DNA of 64,000 nucleotides, from NCBI GenBank assembly GCA_022578965.1, contig MU400590.1:62001-126000 (forward strand), in the 5' to 3' direction. A model generated the notes under the pieces. The model saw only the letters and a list, made by a program, of their open reading frames with translations, did not search any database and was not told the origin of the DNA. The first letter of the stretch is position 1; each line of letters opens with the position of its first letter. A program made the translations under genes and the position numbers. The stretch is from Xylaria sp. FL1777. Taxonomy: Eukaryota > Ascomycota > Sordariomycetes > Xylariales > Xylariaceae. Positions 1-13,107 of this stretch are shown here, one piece after another.

Positions 1-1486
1 TTCACATCAAATCGTTGCTCCTTTTGCAAATGATGAAAGAGCTCGCCGCCGTTAACAAAAGCCAAGACGAAGTACAGCTTTTCTGGAGATTGGAAAGTAA
101 ACTTAAGAGGTACGATGAAGGGATTATTGATCTGCGCCAGGACCGACCGTTCAGCAAGCGTATGGGCAACCTCAGATCGAGATATGATGTGCGCCTTTCG
201 AATTGTCTTGAGGGCGTAGATTCGTTGGGTGTCCTTCTTCTGCACCTGCATGACCTTGCCAAAACTGCCTTTACCGACTACTTTCAGTAGCGTAAAATCC
301 TCCATGGCGAGCTTTCCCTTCCGGTTCTCGATGTACTCGACGCCGATCTTCAACTTGCCACTGCCATATTGCACATCTAGCCAATCCAGGCCACTGTACC
401 CACGTTCCCGCTCACGGCTCGCAAATTCAGCGGCAGCTTTCTCGCGATCCTTCTTGCTCGCCTTGGGATCCTCGACGAAGACGCGCTTCTCTTCGAATCG
501 GGGATTTATGCGGACGACGCCCATGAAGATATCCTGACTTCGTCCCGAGTTGGCAGGTGCGTTGGGGTTATGTATGTAGAGATGTACAGCAAGTTCTGCC
601 ACGCGAGATACATCGAACTTGTATTGGATGTTCTCACCAGCCCACAGGGGGTTTTCAGGGTTACCGGACACGGCATTCACAAAAACCTGAATTTTCTCGA
701 AATCAATCAGGGCATAAGGCAGATATTTGCTCAAGACCCGACCGTGGTTAGAAGGGATGCCGGAGAAGCCACCTGCCGAGGTCTGGGGGCGACCAGAACT
801 GTTCATAAAGGACCCAGCAGCGGTCCTCTGGGATGAACCGGGTCGAACAGATCCGGAGGAATTCAGGGCGTTACCCGTTGACATGGAACCTGATTGGTGC
901 TGTGAAGAAAAGGCACCTCGATGCTGATCGGGGAGAGCGAACCCCTGACCCTCGTGAAGAGTGACAACGAGGATACCGGGTTGTGGAGGCTTGACCACGG
1001 GTTCTTGCACCATAGATTCAGAGGCAGCTGCAAATATGTGTAAGTATAGCTGCTGGTGTAGTGGGCCGAGGTATGACGTGGATGGGATTACGCACCGATG
1101 GCATTGTCGCTGGGAGTGGGAGTAGCCGAGGTGGGAAGAAGGCTCTTCTCGTCCTTATCTGTGATGGTTGATGTTGAGGGGTTCCGAGAGAAGGTGCTTG
1201 TAAGAGGGCCCAGATGGGTCTCTTTCAGCTCTGTACAAAGGCAGTGCGGTCAGTACTCGGTCAGTCATGTATTCAATGCCAGCCTCATGCTCAAGTTGCC
1301 GCTGATATGACAGATGAACATGATCAGGTTTATGCGAGTTTAATGTACTTGTCCCGAGGGGTTTCCAGATAGTGCCGTGGACGAAATAGGTTGCCGCGGG
1401 TGGACAGACGAGTACGGATAATGATAGATGAGCAGATAGGAGGGAAACTATAACGCATACGTACTCTTGGTGAGCTTCCACGACAT
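1..1486 (-). CDS. ypk1: Ypk1/Gad8-type AGC serine/threonine kinase, 3' part beyond the window
   Basis: AGC-family kinase that in yeasts acts downstream of TORC2 and Pdk1 in membrane-stress and sphingolipid signalling. Exons 1465-1486, 1096-1230 and 1-1027 give about 394 visible residues. The first exon encodes only seven codons plus one base (MSWKLTK) before a 234 bp intron with a GTACGT donor; the second intron is 1028-1095. A C2-like region follows ([12 protein letters not shown], then [11 protein letters not shown]). The kinase domain starts near residue 295 with the glycine loop GKGSFGKV, the lysine in [15 protein letters not shown] and [12 protein letters not shown], and is cut by the window edge before the catalytic loop. 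HTLAERSVL and [12 protein letters not shown] fit Ypk/Gad8 better than Sch9. The start is supported by splicing that restores [16 protein letters not shown], which I recall as the conserved N-terminus of filamentous-fungal orthologues. Family assignment is firm; ypk1 as symbol is by homology. Confidence 0.88.
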
Positions 1487-2960
1487 TTCGTCGAGCATCT
1501 ACGGTCTAGGGACAAAGTAGAGGAGCAAGCCGAAACAACGACGCTCGTGGTGGAGGTGCACGAGAATACTGCTACAGGTGTTTGTTGTATCTGGCTGTAT
1601 TGGCTGGTGTAGTTGGCTACTGGATCAATCGGGAGGTCCGTCAGATATAGAGATGCAGTGAAGTTCGGTGGGATGGTTAGGATCGTATAGGGAGGGGGCA
1701 CCGTGTTTCGCGGCGGCCGCGGTGGTGGCGTCGGGCGGGCTCTAGGTATGATTTGATTGTTGGTAGAAGGCAAGGCGACGCTATGGCTTTACTTGGTGTA
1801 GACACGAGAGAGAAGACAGAAGCGGTGGAGCGAGAGCCGATGGTTGGTTGGTTGGTTGGCTGGTTGGCTATCCAGTTCTTGGTGCCGAGGGACAAGACGA
1901 TAACAATCTAGGAATCTACAGTACTTCAGGATTTCCGGGCTTGAAGTTTTCTTGATGGTATGAATTTCAGTTGGGAGAAGACGAGGAACGATATTTTTTT
2001 TAAATAAAAAAGGAAAAGAAATGAGAAAAGATGAGAACAGACAAGACAAATTGACAGACAGACAGGGAGGTTGATTCATTGAGTTGATCAATGAGAAGGG
2101 GTAAGGCAAGGAAGGGGAAGGGTGGCTGTGGCTTGGACGGAGAAAGAAAGGAGGAGGGATGAATAGTACAGCAGGTACTGGGATTTGGGTGGATGCTGGG
2201 GTAGAAGTGGAGGAGGCGAGGAGGTAGGTACTAACTAGTTGGACTCAAGTAGGTACCTACGAAGTACCTACTCAGCACTTACCTAAGCCTGTAGGTCGGT
2301 GCATGCGTACCTCTAAGTATCTACCTGGTAAGGTAGTACAAGGTGGAGTTCCTAGGCACCTAACTCAAGCACTTGCTTTAGGTGTGTAAGTAGGTAGGTT
2401 AGGTACCTATGTAGATAAGTATACACTGGGTACGAAAAGATAGTAGGAATAAATAACAAACCTATGTAGTATGATTATAAAAGACGAAATAATTATCACT
2501 TCGAGACCGTTTTATTATGTGGGCTATATGTTTTAGTGTATACTACGTACATAAGAGGTCCTTATAAGCTTTGCCCCTTTGAATACCTTAGGTATTGCAT
2601 AGTTAGACCTTAGCGTGGCGAAGAAGTGCTGTACTCATGTGTAGCTCGACGTTTAAATCAATCCAACTTGTTATTATCAACTATATATAATAAAAGTTAT
2701 GTGTTCTAAGACGTTAAACTATCGAGATAGGTAAAGGACTAGCAGGAATCTTGACAGTGTTGCTGGTTTGGCGAATACATCAACGATCCCCAGCGACGCA
2801 ATAGCTCAAGTCCGCTCATTTCCCTAATCTTTGATGACCAATTACGGCATCTCCCGTGTGTCTCTTTGTGCCGTCTAGTCTGTACTATGTACATTAGTGT
2901 AGATTGGGCACCATGCTGTAGGACCAGGTAGGCTACATTTCAGAGGTAATATTGTCGTAG
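1487..2960. other. Intergenic region upstream of the kinase gene
   Basis: No convincing gene. The kinase-proximal half probably holds the promoter and 5' UTR of the kinase. It contains a GGTT-rich tandem tract near 1840-1866, an A/T run near 1988-2012 and a block of TAGGTACCTA-type words at 2222-2422. The short open frames here show no family motif. Confidence 0.5.
2222..2422. repeat. TAGGTACCTA-type palindromic word block
   Basis: Dense copies of AGGTAC, TACCTA and the palindrome TAGGTACCTA/TACCTAGGTA, with irregular spacing rather than a strict tandem period. The same word recurs in intergenic DNA through the window (near 6250, 6610, 17148, 32700, 38860, 39410). Confidence 0.7.
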
Positions 2961-3567
2961 TCAACTTTGCCAGGTTGCAAGCTCCGGCATCCAAGCACAC
3001 CCTAGACAGACAGGAAGTAACACAAGCAAGAACCACCAAATCTCTATCGTTAGAAGCGAGCGTAACCAACGGCCGCACCGTTGTGCCAAGGTTCGCCGGT
3101 GGGTACAAGAAGCTGCCCCGAAGACGAGACAACCGAGACCAGGTCGTGACTCGCATTCTAAGTGCTCTCGACGGCGCTGCATCAGCAGTCTAGTCCTTTA
3201 TCAGCCGGTAGACGGGATAAGTTATAGAGACGGGCATAGGAACTTACTTAACACTACCCCTACAAAATCTCAGGTCGCTCCTGAGGTCGCAGTGTCGGTC
3301 ATTGAGGCATTCAAGATCTAGGCTTCGTCGTTCCTTGAGCCAGGCGACCTTGAGCCTAACACCCGTGTCGACGAGATAGAAGAAGTGTCGTGACGTATGC
3401 TTGAGAGAGAGCGCATCAGGATACGTGAGGTATTTCGCGATGAGCAGGTGAAGTTCGGTCGGCAGACCCGTCAAAGACGCTCTCGAGCCTGGCTCTGCTA
3501 GACACTGAATCTTTTTGTCAATTGTGGCATGGCCTGAATTCCTTGCTGGTGGAAGCAGAGGAAACAT
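2961..3567 (-). CDS. F-box protein with hydrophobic C-terminal segment
   Basis: Two exons (3248-3567 and 2961-3189) flank a 58 bp intron with a GTAAGT donor and give 182 residues. An F-box-like motif sits early: LPTELHLLIAKYLTYPDALSL, followed by the usual HTSRHFFYLVDTG. F-box proteins bind Skp1 and act as substrate receptors of SCF ubiquitin ligases. Splicing restores CRGSVKLLMQRRREHLECES, which continues past a stop that would otherwise truncate the protein. The C-terminus ends in a strongly hydrophobic stretch, TIEIWWFLLVLLPVCLG, suggesting a membrane anchor. The start is the first ATG in frame, giving MFPLLPP. No substrate-binding repeats are visible, so the client is unknown. The family is expanded in many filamentous fungi. 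Confidence 0.75.
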
Positions 3568-4923
3568 GTTGGACAAGATAAATAGGTAAGCTGAGGATCT
3601 CGGGCTGGTGAGTAGACAATCGCCAACGGTTGTCGATAGCTCCTATGATGAATGACAAGACTGATGAAGATATATGACTGTCATAAATCTCTGTGTATCG
3701 TCAAGTGATGATGGTCTGTTCATATAATTCGCTGCTGCCTTATTATCGTCATTTCGCCTTTCATATTTTGAGATGGCCTCTCAGGTGGCAGTGTCCACAA
3801 GCTGGCCTACAGGGCATGCTTAATGTGCTAAGACCCATGTTGTTAGGCACCAGGATAATGGGTGAGCTAGTGTCTCTATCCAGGCTGAGATACACATATA
3901 CCAAGGGAGTGTAGTATTAAAAGAACCATACTGACAGCTACTATGTATAGCGACTTGCTAGGCCAGCTAGGTCTTTCAGAAAAACAGCGTACAGATATGT
4001 ATTCCGTCTTGACATTGGTGGGTAAGCTATGGTAGCTGACATCTAGTGTAATAGGATGATCAGCTCAATTGAAGGTCCACTGCCTCAAGGCTGTACTCTT
4101 GTATGCGTCCAACATATCGTGTTTAGGGACAAGGACCAAAGAAAAGGTAAATAATTCAGATGTGACGAAATATAAAGAACTCCCGTAGACATATTGATAT
4201 CTGTCTCACTCCTCACCTTACTGAATTCCTTTATCATGAGAAATGTGAGCAGGGGATATAAATCGTTCATAAGCGGCCAATCTTTTCTATGTGGCATTCG
4301 TAATTCTCAGTGATCGTCATGAATTCCATTGTTTTCATTAGCGCAATTTGCCATATACAATAAAAATTACTCTGTCAGATGACTAGTAGTTGTCCTTGTC
4401 CTTATCCTTGTTCTTGTCCCCGTCTGAAGTCCAGCGTAATTGCCGAACGGTCTCCCGCGTCTAGTAATAAGCGAATAGAAGGCGTCTGGCAATAAGAATG
4501 GCGTTAGCCATGGCTTTCAGATCAACTGTCGCGCTGGGCGTGTCATTACGACCACTGCGATCAAACAAACTGAGGAGGCGACAGTGAGAGCAACTGGAAG
4601 CGTTATCTAATGCTAGTGAACGTGCATATATGTTTGTGCCATACACTGCCCTGTGCGTTGTGGTTGTCGAGTTGGGATCCGACATCATGCGATAAGACAT
4701 TTGCGCTTGGCGACATTGTCTATCGTGGCTATAATATCAGGCCCACCGTACAACGCTAGGGGACCAATTTGCTGGCTTTCTGATACTCAATTGAGGACTT
4801 CGAACATTGAAGTTAGGATGTTGGCCATATTCTCGCCATCGAGGTAGTTGACTCGAAACGAGTTGTTTCCATTCGTAGTAACCCTGTATCACGGCTCACC
4901 ATCTAGCGGAACGTCCGAGTTAT
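3568..4923. other. Gene-free stretch
   Basis: No recognisable coding sequence on either strand; open frames are short and show no family motif. A degenerate hexamer tract (TTGTCC-like units) lies at about 4389-4421. Confidence 0.5.
4389..4421 (+). repeat. TTGTCC-like hexanucleotide microsatellite
   Basis: About five consecutive TTGTCC-related units (TTGTCC, TTGTCC, TTATCC, TTGTTC, TTGTCC), imperfect. Confidence 0.6.
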
Positions 4924-5950
4924 TCAACTTGATGACCTAGTCCTAGCCAGGCGAGAGGGTACCATTGGTGGTTTTCTAGTCCATGTACCGACGGCACAGA
5001 ACGAAAATTTGCATTCGTATGCCGGCACCGTGTCCATCCAATTCTCCATTTTCGACCGGTCTGTGGACTGGTTATTGGGAAATTGGATGATAGTAATTCT
5101 TATAGGTATTCTTAGCTCGGTAAATTCGGCATGGACTGCATCGGAGGTGGCATTTGAGAGAGTATGAGAGAAGCCGCTATGAGCATCCGAGACTACGGAT
5201 GCCTCCAGAGTCAAATTGCTTGGCGTGCAGAAACTCCAGAGCTGCCCAAAAGCAACGTTCTCTCCTGTCTTCTTGATAGTAGATGTAATATCCTCACATT
5301 CGCTGCACCTCTCAGGGTGGTGAAAGTCGGACAGCTGAATGGTGGACCCTTCACTATATCGTACTGCGTAGACGCCATTCACGGTTACTGCCTTCATATG
5401 CAGGGTTAACTCCAGGGCCCGCTATAGTCCTCGTCAGAACGTTCACATCTAACCATATATCTACTGCGGATATATGAGGCGGGAGTGATCTTGCCTATCA
5501 CGGCGGAGGCCCCATCAACATCTTGCCCACCGAAATCATACACGGTAGAGAACGGTACTGACGATTGTTGTTCGGGATAAGCGATGACCCGCTCATCAAA
5601 ACGAAGCAGCTGCTGTGAAAATGGCTTGAATGCCAAGGCGAGTACACATAGAATGGCCAGACTGTCTACATATAGGCACGCAACGAGCGACGCAACCCCG
5701 CCTAGCATCGTTGTAATGCTGAAGATCCTGCAAGCTTCACCTTGGTGTCAAAACAAAGCACTCAACGTAGGATACGGGAGGGGATTGGCTTGCCCATCTG
5801 GTATCTTTAGGAGATCCAGCCATCATTCAATCGGGTGAACCAGGAGACATTGGAGGGTGGTTTCAAGACGGTCGGCGCCTCTGTCCGTTCAGTCTCGGCC
5901 TGCATTGGACCGACATGTCCCTTGGTGGCAAGGCCATCGTAGTAAGGGCT
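4924..5950 (-). pseudogene. Degenerate DUF3176-type membrane protein gene
   Basis: Three fragments on the minus strand resemble consecutive parts of fungal DUF3176 multi-pass membrane proteins. An N-terminal piece reads VSWFTRLNDGWIS and then hits a stop near 5817. A second piece (5406-5708) carries the hydrophobic SLAILCVLALAFKPFSQQLL, matching the family's characteristic DPFTQQ-like segment. A third (4924-5397) carries SECEDITSTIKK and the late YECKFSFCAVGTW cysteine motif. The pieces lie in different frames with stops between them, and the C-terminal transmembrane part of the family is missing. Introns could bridge one gap, but I found no splice set that restores an intact protein. Loss of function is inferred; the family call rests on remembered motifs. 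Confidence 0.5.
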
Positions 5951-6539
5951 CTATGGAGATTCCTAGAACTGTACAGGCTCATACGGCTGACTTACGCCAT
6001 AGTATCCTCGCGATAAGATTATCATGCCCATCATAGACGTTTTAAAGGTTGGAGTGGCTCATCGTGGCTTCGTTGTTATTAATCACGATAGCATGGTCTT
6101 CGATACATCCAACTGAACTGTGCACGGAGAGCGCCGTCTCTGGTCGTCTTCGTCTTTCAGTGTAGTAGTATTGAGGGGTTTATAGTATGTATCGTATACA
6201 TTTTGCAGATCGAGCTATTCATTGAAGCTGCGAAATACATACTTATATATAGGTACGTACCTAGGTACTAACTTACATAAGCCTTGTGTACCTGTCACAA
6301 TTAGGATTAGACGGGAGTTAAGACGTCCAAAGTTGGAGATCGTGCTTAGAAAAGTATTACCTAGTCTAGCTTAGAGGTGGGTAATCATAGGCTCGCACTA
6401 GGTATGTCTATAGGCAGCGTAGCCATTGCCATAGGCTATATACCCTAGCTATTTACACTATCATAGCGGTGCTCATAGCGGTATAGCAGTGGTTACCTTA
6501 CATTATTTCGACGTCAGTTTCTAAATAAGACAGTTTTAG

Positions 6540-6660
6540 CAAAATACATATGTACCTAGGTAATAGTAGACATGGTGGTTAGGTACACCCTGATCGGAAG
6601 TGCTTGTACTTTATACATACCTACTTACCTACGTAGTAGGTACCTGGGTATATAGCATAC
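6540..6660. repeat. TACCTA/TAGGTA word block
   Basis: Several copies of CCTAGGTA, TACCTACTTACCTACGTAG and TAGGTACCTGG within 120 bases; same word family as at 2222-2422. Confidence 0.6.
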
Positions 6661-6780
6661 CGAAGGTGGTGACGTTATTGTAACCCTGAGCTCGCCCCTC
6701 TACAACGCGTGGGAGATAAGCGATGCGCGCTGCCTACAGCCATTAACGCGGCCAGGCAGGCAGACAGACACAGAGACAAG

Positions 6781-6801
6781 ACACACACACACACACACAC
6801 C
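6781..6801 (+). repeat. CA dinucleotide microsatellite
   Basis: Ten uninterrupted AC/CA units, preceded by a GACA-rich stretch. Confidence 0.9.
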
Positions 6802-6966
6802 TTGGCTCGTGTACCGGTATACGAAGTACTATCTAAGTTAAGACTGGTGTTGTTTATGAACGATCAGCCTTCGAGCTGGCTACCCCCGATCATGATTCAT
6901 CACTAACAACATCCATCTGCTTTATTACCCAATCTTCTTTCTACATGTGTGTCGTCGGCACGAGGA

Positions 6967-8656
6967 ATGACAATGCCCGTCCACAGTAACACTGCCAACT
7001 GCGGGAGGGCCGGTGATATCGACGGCGACAGTGACTACTACGGGTCTGACTTTTCGGCGGGCGAGGAGCAGCTCGTAGATGAGATCCTGGCAGGCCTCGG
7101 ACCTAGCAACATAACCACCACTGCTACCTCTGCTGCTACCACCTCTGCTGTTACCACCTCTACCCATAGTTCTGCGACGATCCCCTCTGCTACGAGACGG
7201 GACCAGAACGGCGAGCCTCATGTGCCCTTCCCCGGCGCCGCTGGTGATCCCTCATCGCGCGCAGCGCGCCTTGTCCCCCCCAGCGTCGCTCGAGCGCTGC
7301 CGCTGGGACTGCCGGCCGACAACAAGGCTACCAGTGCACCGCATCTGGAACACCGTGCCGTGTCGTTGGATTCGGTTCGATACCCGGATCGTAAGTCTGC
7401 TGCCGTTGGCCATGGCTGGTCGCCTGCCCTGGTAGATGTATCTGACTGACGAGCAGCGTCTAGTAAGCCGTGCGCTGTCTAGTCTAGAGTCCGAGACCCA
7501 GGACGTCCAACAGCAACAACCCCCTCCTCCGGTAGAGAATGAAGCGGATACTCGCACCCCTATTCAGCGATTTCGAACCTTCCCCAAACGGCCCCTCACC
7601 GTGTCTGACTTCGCTGCTGGCGCTTGGTGCGAACTCCAACACTGGTACACTCTTACTCGGCTTCCGGGTGGCAAGAAGACTGTGACTGTCGCCATGCAGG
7701 GCGGTTCTCGAGTGCATCAGACTTTGGAAGACATGGTTCATTCGGCCGTTCAGGTCGATATTGCCTCCAAAGAAGAAGCTTTCGCTTTGCGCCTCTGGAA
7801 TATCATCCAGGGAATGCGCACACTCAGAGAATTCGGTATTACAAGAGAACTGGAAGTTTGGGGGGTCGTCGAAGGAGAGATTCTGAATGGCGTCATAGAC
7901 GAACTGAGCCATAAGTCCCCGAATTCTAGCTTCGAGGAGGAAATGAATCTGGTCGGTTCAATCCGTTCTACGCAACAATCATCAGTCACGGACTACATGG
8001 GACCAAGTCACAAGACCGTGTATCTAACGGACGTGAAGACGCGGGGTTCAGATAGGCTACCAACCGGTACAGCAATAAGACCCGCGCGGGTGCAGCTGCT
8101 TCTGTATCACCGACTACTCTCTGACATGGCTGACGACAAGGTGGATTACTCTGTCATCTTTGAGCGTTACGGTCTCAATGGCGAGGCTCGCTTTTCAGAC
8201 GGTTTCATGGCCCAGATCGGCAATCTTCACGACGAGGTATTTTATGACGCCGACTCAGAGATCGAGGAAGTGCCTCCCGAGAGAGACTCCCCTGATCTTC
8301 TCGGGTATCGATCCATCTCTCAAATCATACCACTACTCAGAGCTGAATTCAAAGAAGCCTTTCCTCTCGGATCGGCGTCTATCAGCGTTCTACTTGCTGT
8401 AGAGTATCGCCACCGCGATGATGGACGTTTTCTCGGCAACAACTCGTTTCTTGCCGACCCGGAGGCATTAGATATCTATATGAAGGATAACATGCGATGG
8501 TGGCGCGGCGAGCGGGAACCCGAGGGTGTTAGCATAGAAGAGACATTTAAATGCCACTGGTGTGAGTTTGCCGAGTCCTGCCAGTGGCGAAAAGACAAGG
8601 AGGTTGAATACTTGAAAAAGAAGAGGAGGGCCAAGGCAAATGTCAAGCCTGTGTAG
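6967..8656 (+). CDS. exo5: Exonuclease V (Exo5/Dem1), single-strand DNA exonuclease
   Basis: Exons 6967-7390 and 7464-8656 (538 aa) join across a 73 bp intron with a GTAAGT donor and TAG acceptor at 7461-7463. This acceptor is chosen because it restores the frame SVRYPDLSRALSSLE; an earlier TAG at 7433 leads into a stop. Exo5 is an iron-sulfur exonuclease that degrades single-stranded DNA; the budding-yeast enzyme acts in mitochondria. Visible features are the acidic N-terminus (DSDYYGSDFSAGEEQ), the family signature LTVSDFAAGAWCELQHWYTL, the PD-(D/E)XK-type residues Asp287 (GVIDEL) and Asp331/Lys333 (TDVKTRG), and four cysteines suited to a 4Fe-4S cluster: Cys197 and Cys505, 508, 514 (CHWCEFAESC). 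Length is near the family norm. ATG 6973 is an alternative start. Confidence 0.9.
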
Positions 8657-10941
<2,285 letters not shown>

Positions 10942-11829
10942 CTCAACTGGCAGTTGAGACAGACGTGGGCTTATAAGTCCATGCCGCAAATAAATTGTAA
11001 TCTCATCAATGACCACCGCAACTAGGCATACTATGCACATTCGCAAATCGGCGTCCGTTCGGGACGGCAACTCGAATTATGAGTAATACCTAAGTAATCT
11101 CTATGTGCAAGTAGCCCATGCGCTCGACATGCCGTCCAGAGACAACACAAAACTGCAAAAAGAGACCCCATTAGTGTTATTAAGTTTATCGGACGGTGAC
11201 GGTTTTAGCGTGAGGTTCCCATCCAAAGTAGCATGAGAGAACCTTGCTGCTCGACGTGTTGGGATTGCTTCTCGGGGTTGGAGTACGTAAACGACGTTAC
11301 ATTTAATACTCGAAACCTGAAATAATTACGTGGACCTTATACCGACCGCATAATGCCATCATATATAATTCGTGATTTGATCTACAAAATGGATTGAGCT
11401 TAGTTGGGTACCTACACATGTGAGGAATTACTCTTCTAGAGGTACCTATATCACTGGCGCCTAGGCCAGATATCGCGATTCATTGTGCCTTAAACCAAGT
11501 ACTATCACTTTGTCTGTCTACTATGCAAATTCATCGGGTATCTACATGATCGCCAAGGAGTTAATTAACATGCCTTATCAAATGATCTTCATCGTGCGAT
11601 AACGTGGGTGTAAATCTCATCGGATCCAACCATCACCTCTTGCGGAGTTAGACTAACAAGTTATCGGCGTTTAACATCTGTCATTGAAATCTCCGAAACA
11701 CCTGTACAACCGTAATTATGATTAACTGAGACATCATATACTCATGGCAAATATAAAAATACCTCTGCTATTACTGTCAGCAGAAAGACTCTCGATTTGT
11801 CCCAATTCTACCTCTCTTGCATTTTCATC
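10942..11829. other. Intergenic region between the GH30 and SDR genes
   Basis: No gene seen. The right end contains a TATAAAAA sequence at 11753-11760, 70 bases before the SDR start. Confidence 0.5.
11753..11760 (+). promoter_or_regulatory. TATA-like box of the SDR gene
   Basis: TATAAAAA sits 70 bases upstream of the SDR start codon. Confidence 0.4.
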
Positions 11830-12729
11830 ATGGCCGACTATGCGCTTGCGCTGTCCGGCAAAGTTGCCATCGTGACGGGCGGCTCAAGAGGCATTGGCGA
11901 GGGTATAGCGATGGAACTTGCAAGGCGCGGAGCAACAGTAAGACACTTCGTACATATGGTCCGGCATGATAAAAGGCGCTGCTGCATTCTAACCAACATG
12001 TAACAAACTAGGTCATCATCACCTACGTCTCAGCGAGAAGCGAAACACGTGTTAAGGAGATTTGCGCAAGAATCGAAGCACTTCCTCACAAGCCATCAAC
12101 ACATTTGATACAGGTAGACTTAAGCATCCTCTCGGCGCCAGAGCTAGTGACCTCCTCCCTCCTAGCTTGGCGCGGCAGGGACCTATCAATTGACATCGTC
12201 GTGAACAACGCGGGGGTAGAAAATGTCAAGAGCCTCGAAGAGATAGGCGTCGAGGACTACGACACTATATTCAATCTCAACGTACGGGGTGTGGTCCTAC
12301 TAACGCAAGCGCTGCTGCCGTATCTGGCTAAGAACGGTCGCATCATCAACATCGGGTCGGTAGGCGGTAGGAGCGCATTCAAGAGCCTCAGCCTGTACTG
12401 CGCCTCCAAGGCAGCTTTGGAAGGGCTAACAAGGTGCTGGGCGGCAGAGCTTGGTGGTAACGGCACGACGGTGAATTGCGTCTCTCCCGGTCCCGTAGCA
12501 AGTGAACTCCTCGATAATATCCCACAAGATATCGTGGAAAGGCAGAAAGCCACCACACCGCTTGAGAACAGACTAGGCACTGTCGAGGAAATCGCCAACA
12601 TTGTCGCTGGTCTGGCTGGTAGGGATGGTGCTTGGATCACCGGACAAGTGATTAGTGCTAGTGGAGTAAGTGTAACGAATTCCCAGGAAACCCCTTCTAA
12701 CCGATTTCTAGGGCTGTGCGGTATTTTAG
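11830..12729 (+). CDS. Short-chain dehydrogenase/reductase (classical SDR)
   Basis: Three exons (11830-11937, 12012-12665, 12712-12729) encode 259 aa. The last exon is six codons; splicing at the GTAAGT at 12666 replaces a long read-through tail with the normal SDR ending SASGGCAVF. Visible motifs are the nucleotide-binding TGGSRGIG (residues 16-23), the NNAG motif (101-104) and the catalytic Ser152, Tyr165 and Lys169 (YCASK), followed by SPGPV. Classical SDRs of this length reduce or oxidise carbonyl/hydroxyl groups with NAD(P)H; the 3-oxoacyl-ACP reductase-like type fits. The substrate cannot be read from the sequence. The gene faces an acyl-CoA dehydrogenase tail to tail, so a shared acyl pathway is possible but unproven. 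Confidence 0.88.
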
Positions 12730-13107
12730 TCGCCTGTTGTGACACAATGTTAATTGTGCAGCGATGTCGAGACCAAGTGTTGTGCTTAGATTTCTCAGTT
12801 AAACTCTATTCCCTCTCAAAGGTATATGAAGTCGGGTTCGCACAGATCTGAAATGACATGAGGACCGTCTATGTCGTGGTCTACTTTTTTCTTCCCGCAT
12901 AAACTGAGGGAACGGCAAAGGAAAATAGTTCGGATATCATGAAAACAGGTGGCGAACGCAAAACCGTCCAAGTGATTAAAGAGAACCAGTTGGACGTCAA
13001 CAGACTGTACAATGCAGGATACGGGGTCGACTATCTAGCAGATAAAATCGGAGACATAGACCACACATCCTAGCTCCTAGCATAATAAGTCATCACAGCC
13101 GTAAAGT
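12730..13107. other. Intergenic region between convergent genes
   Basis: 3' flanks of the SDR and acyl-CoA dehydrogenase genes; nothing else seen. Confidence 0.5.

Larger units (their letters stand above)
5951..6966. other. Intergenic region upstream of the EXO5-like gene
   Basis: No gene seen. It contains scattered TACCTA/TAGGTA words (about 6250-6285 and 6545-6655) and a CA dinucleotide tract just before the next gene, whose promoter probably lies in the last few hundred bases. Confidence 0.5.

Noticed and set aside
1330..1773. 147 aa minus-strand ORF upstream of the kinase
   Set aside because: Overlaps the kinase first exon in another frame and is Pro/Thr-rich without motif; more likely 5' UTR sequence.
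7433..7463. Shorter EXO5 intron ending at the TAG at 7433
   Set aside because: The resulting frame hits a TGA five codons later; the TAG at 7461-7463 restores a continuous protein.
12257..12745. 162 aa ORF antisense to the SDR gene
   Set aside because: Shadow frame; the plus strand has the full SDR motif set.
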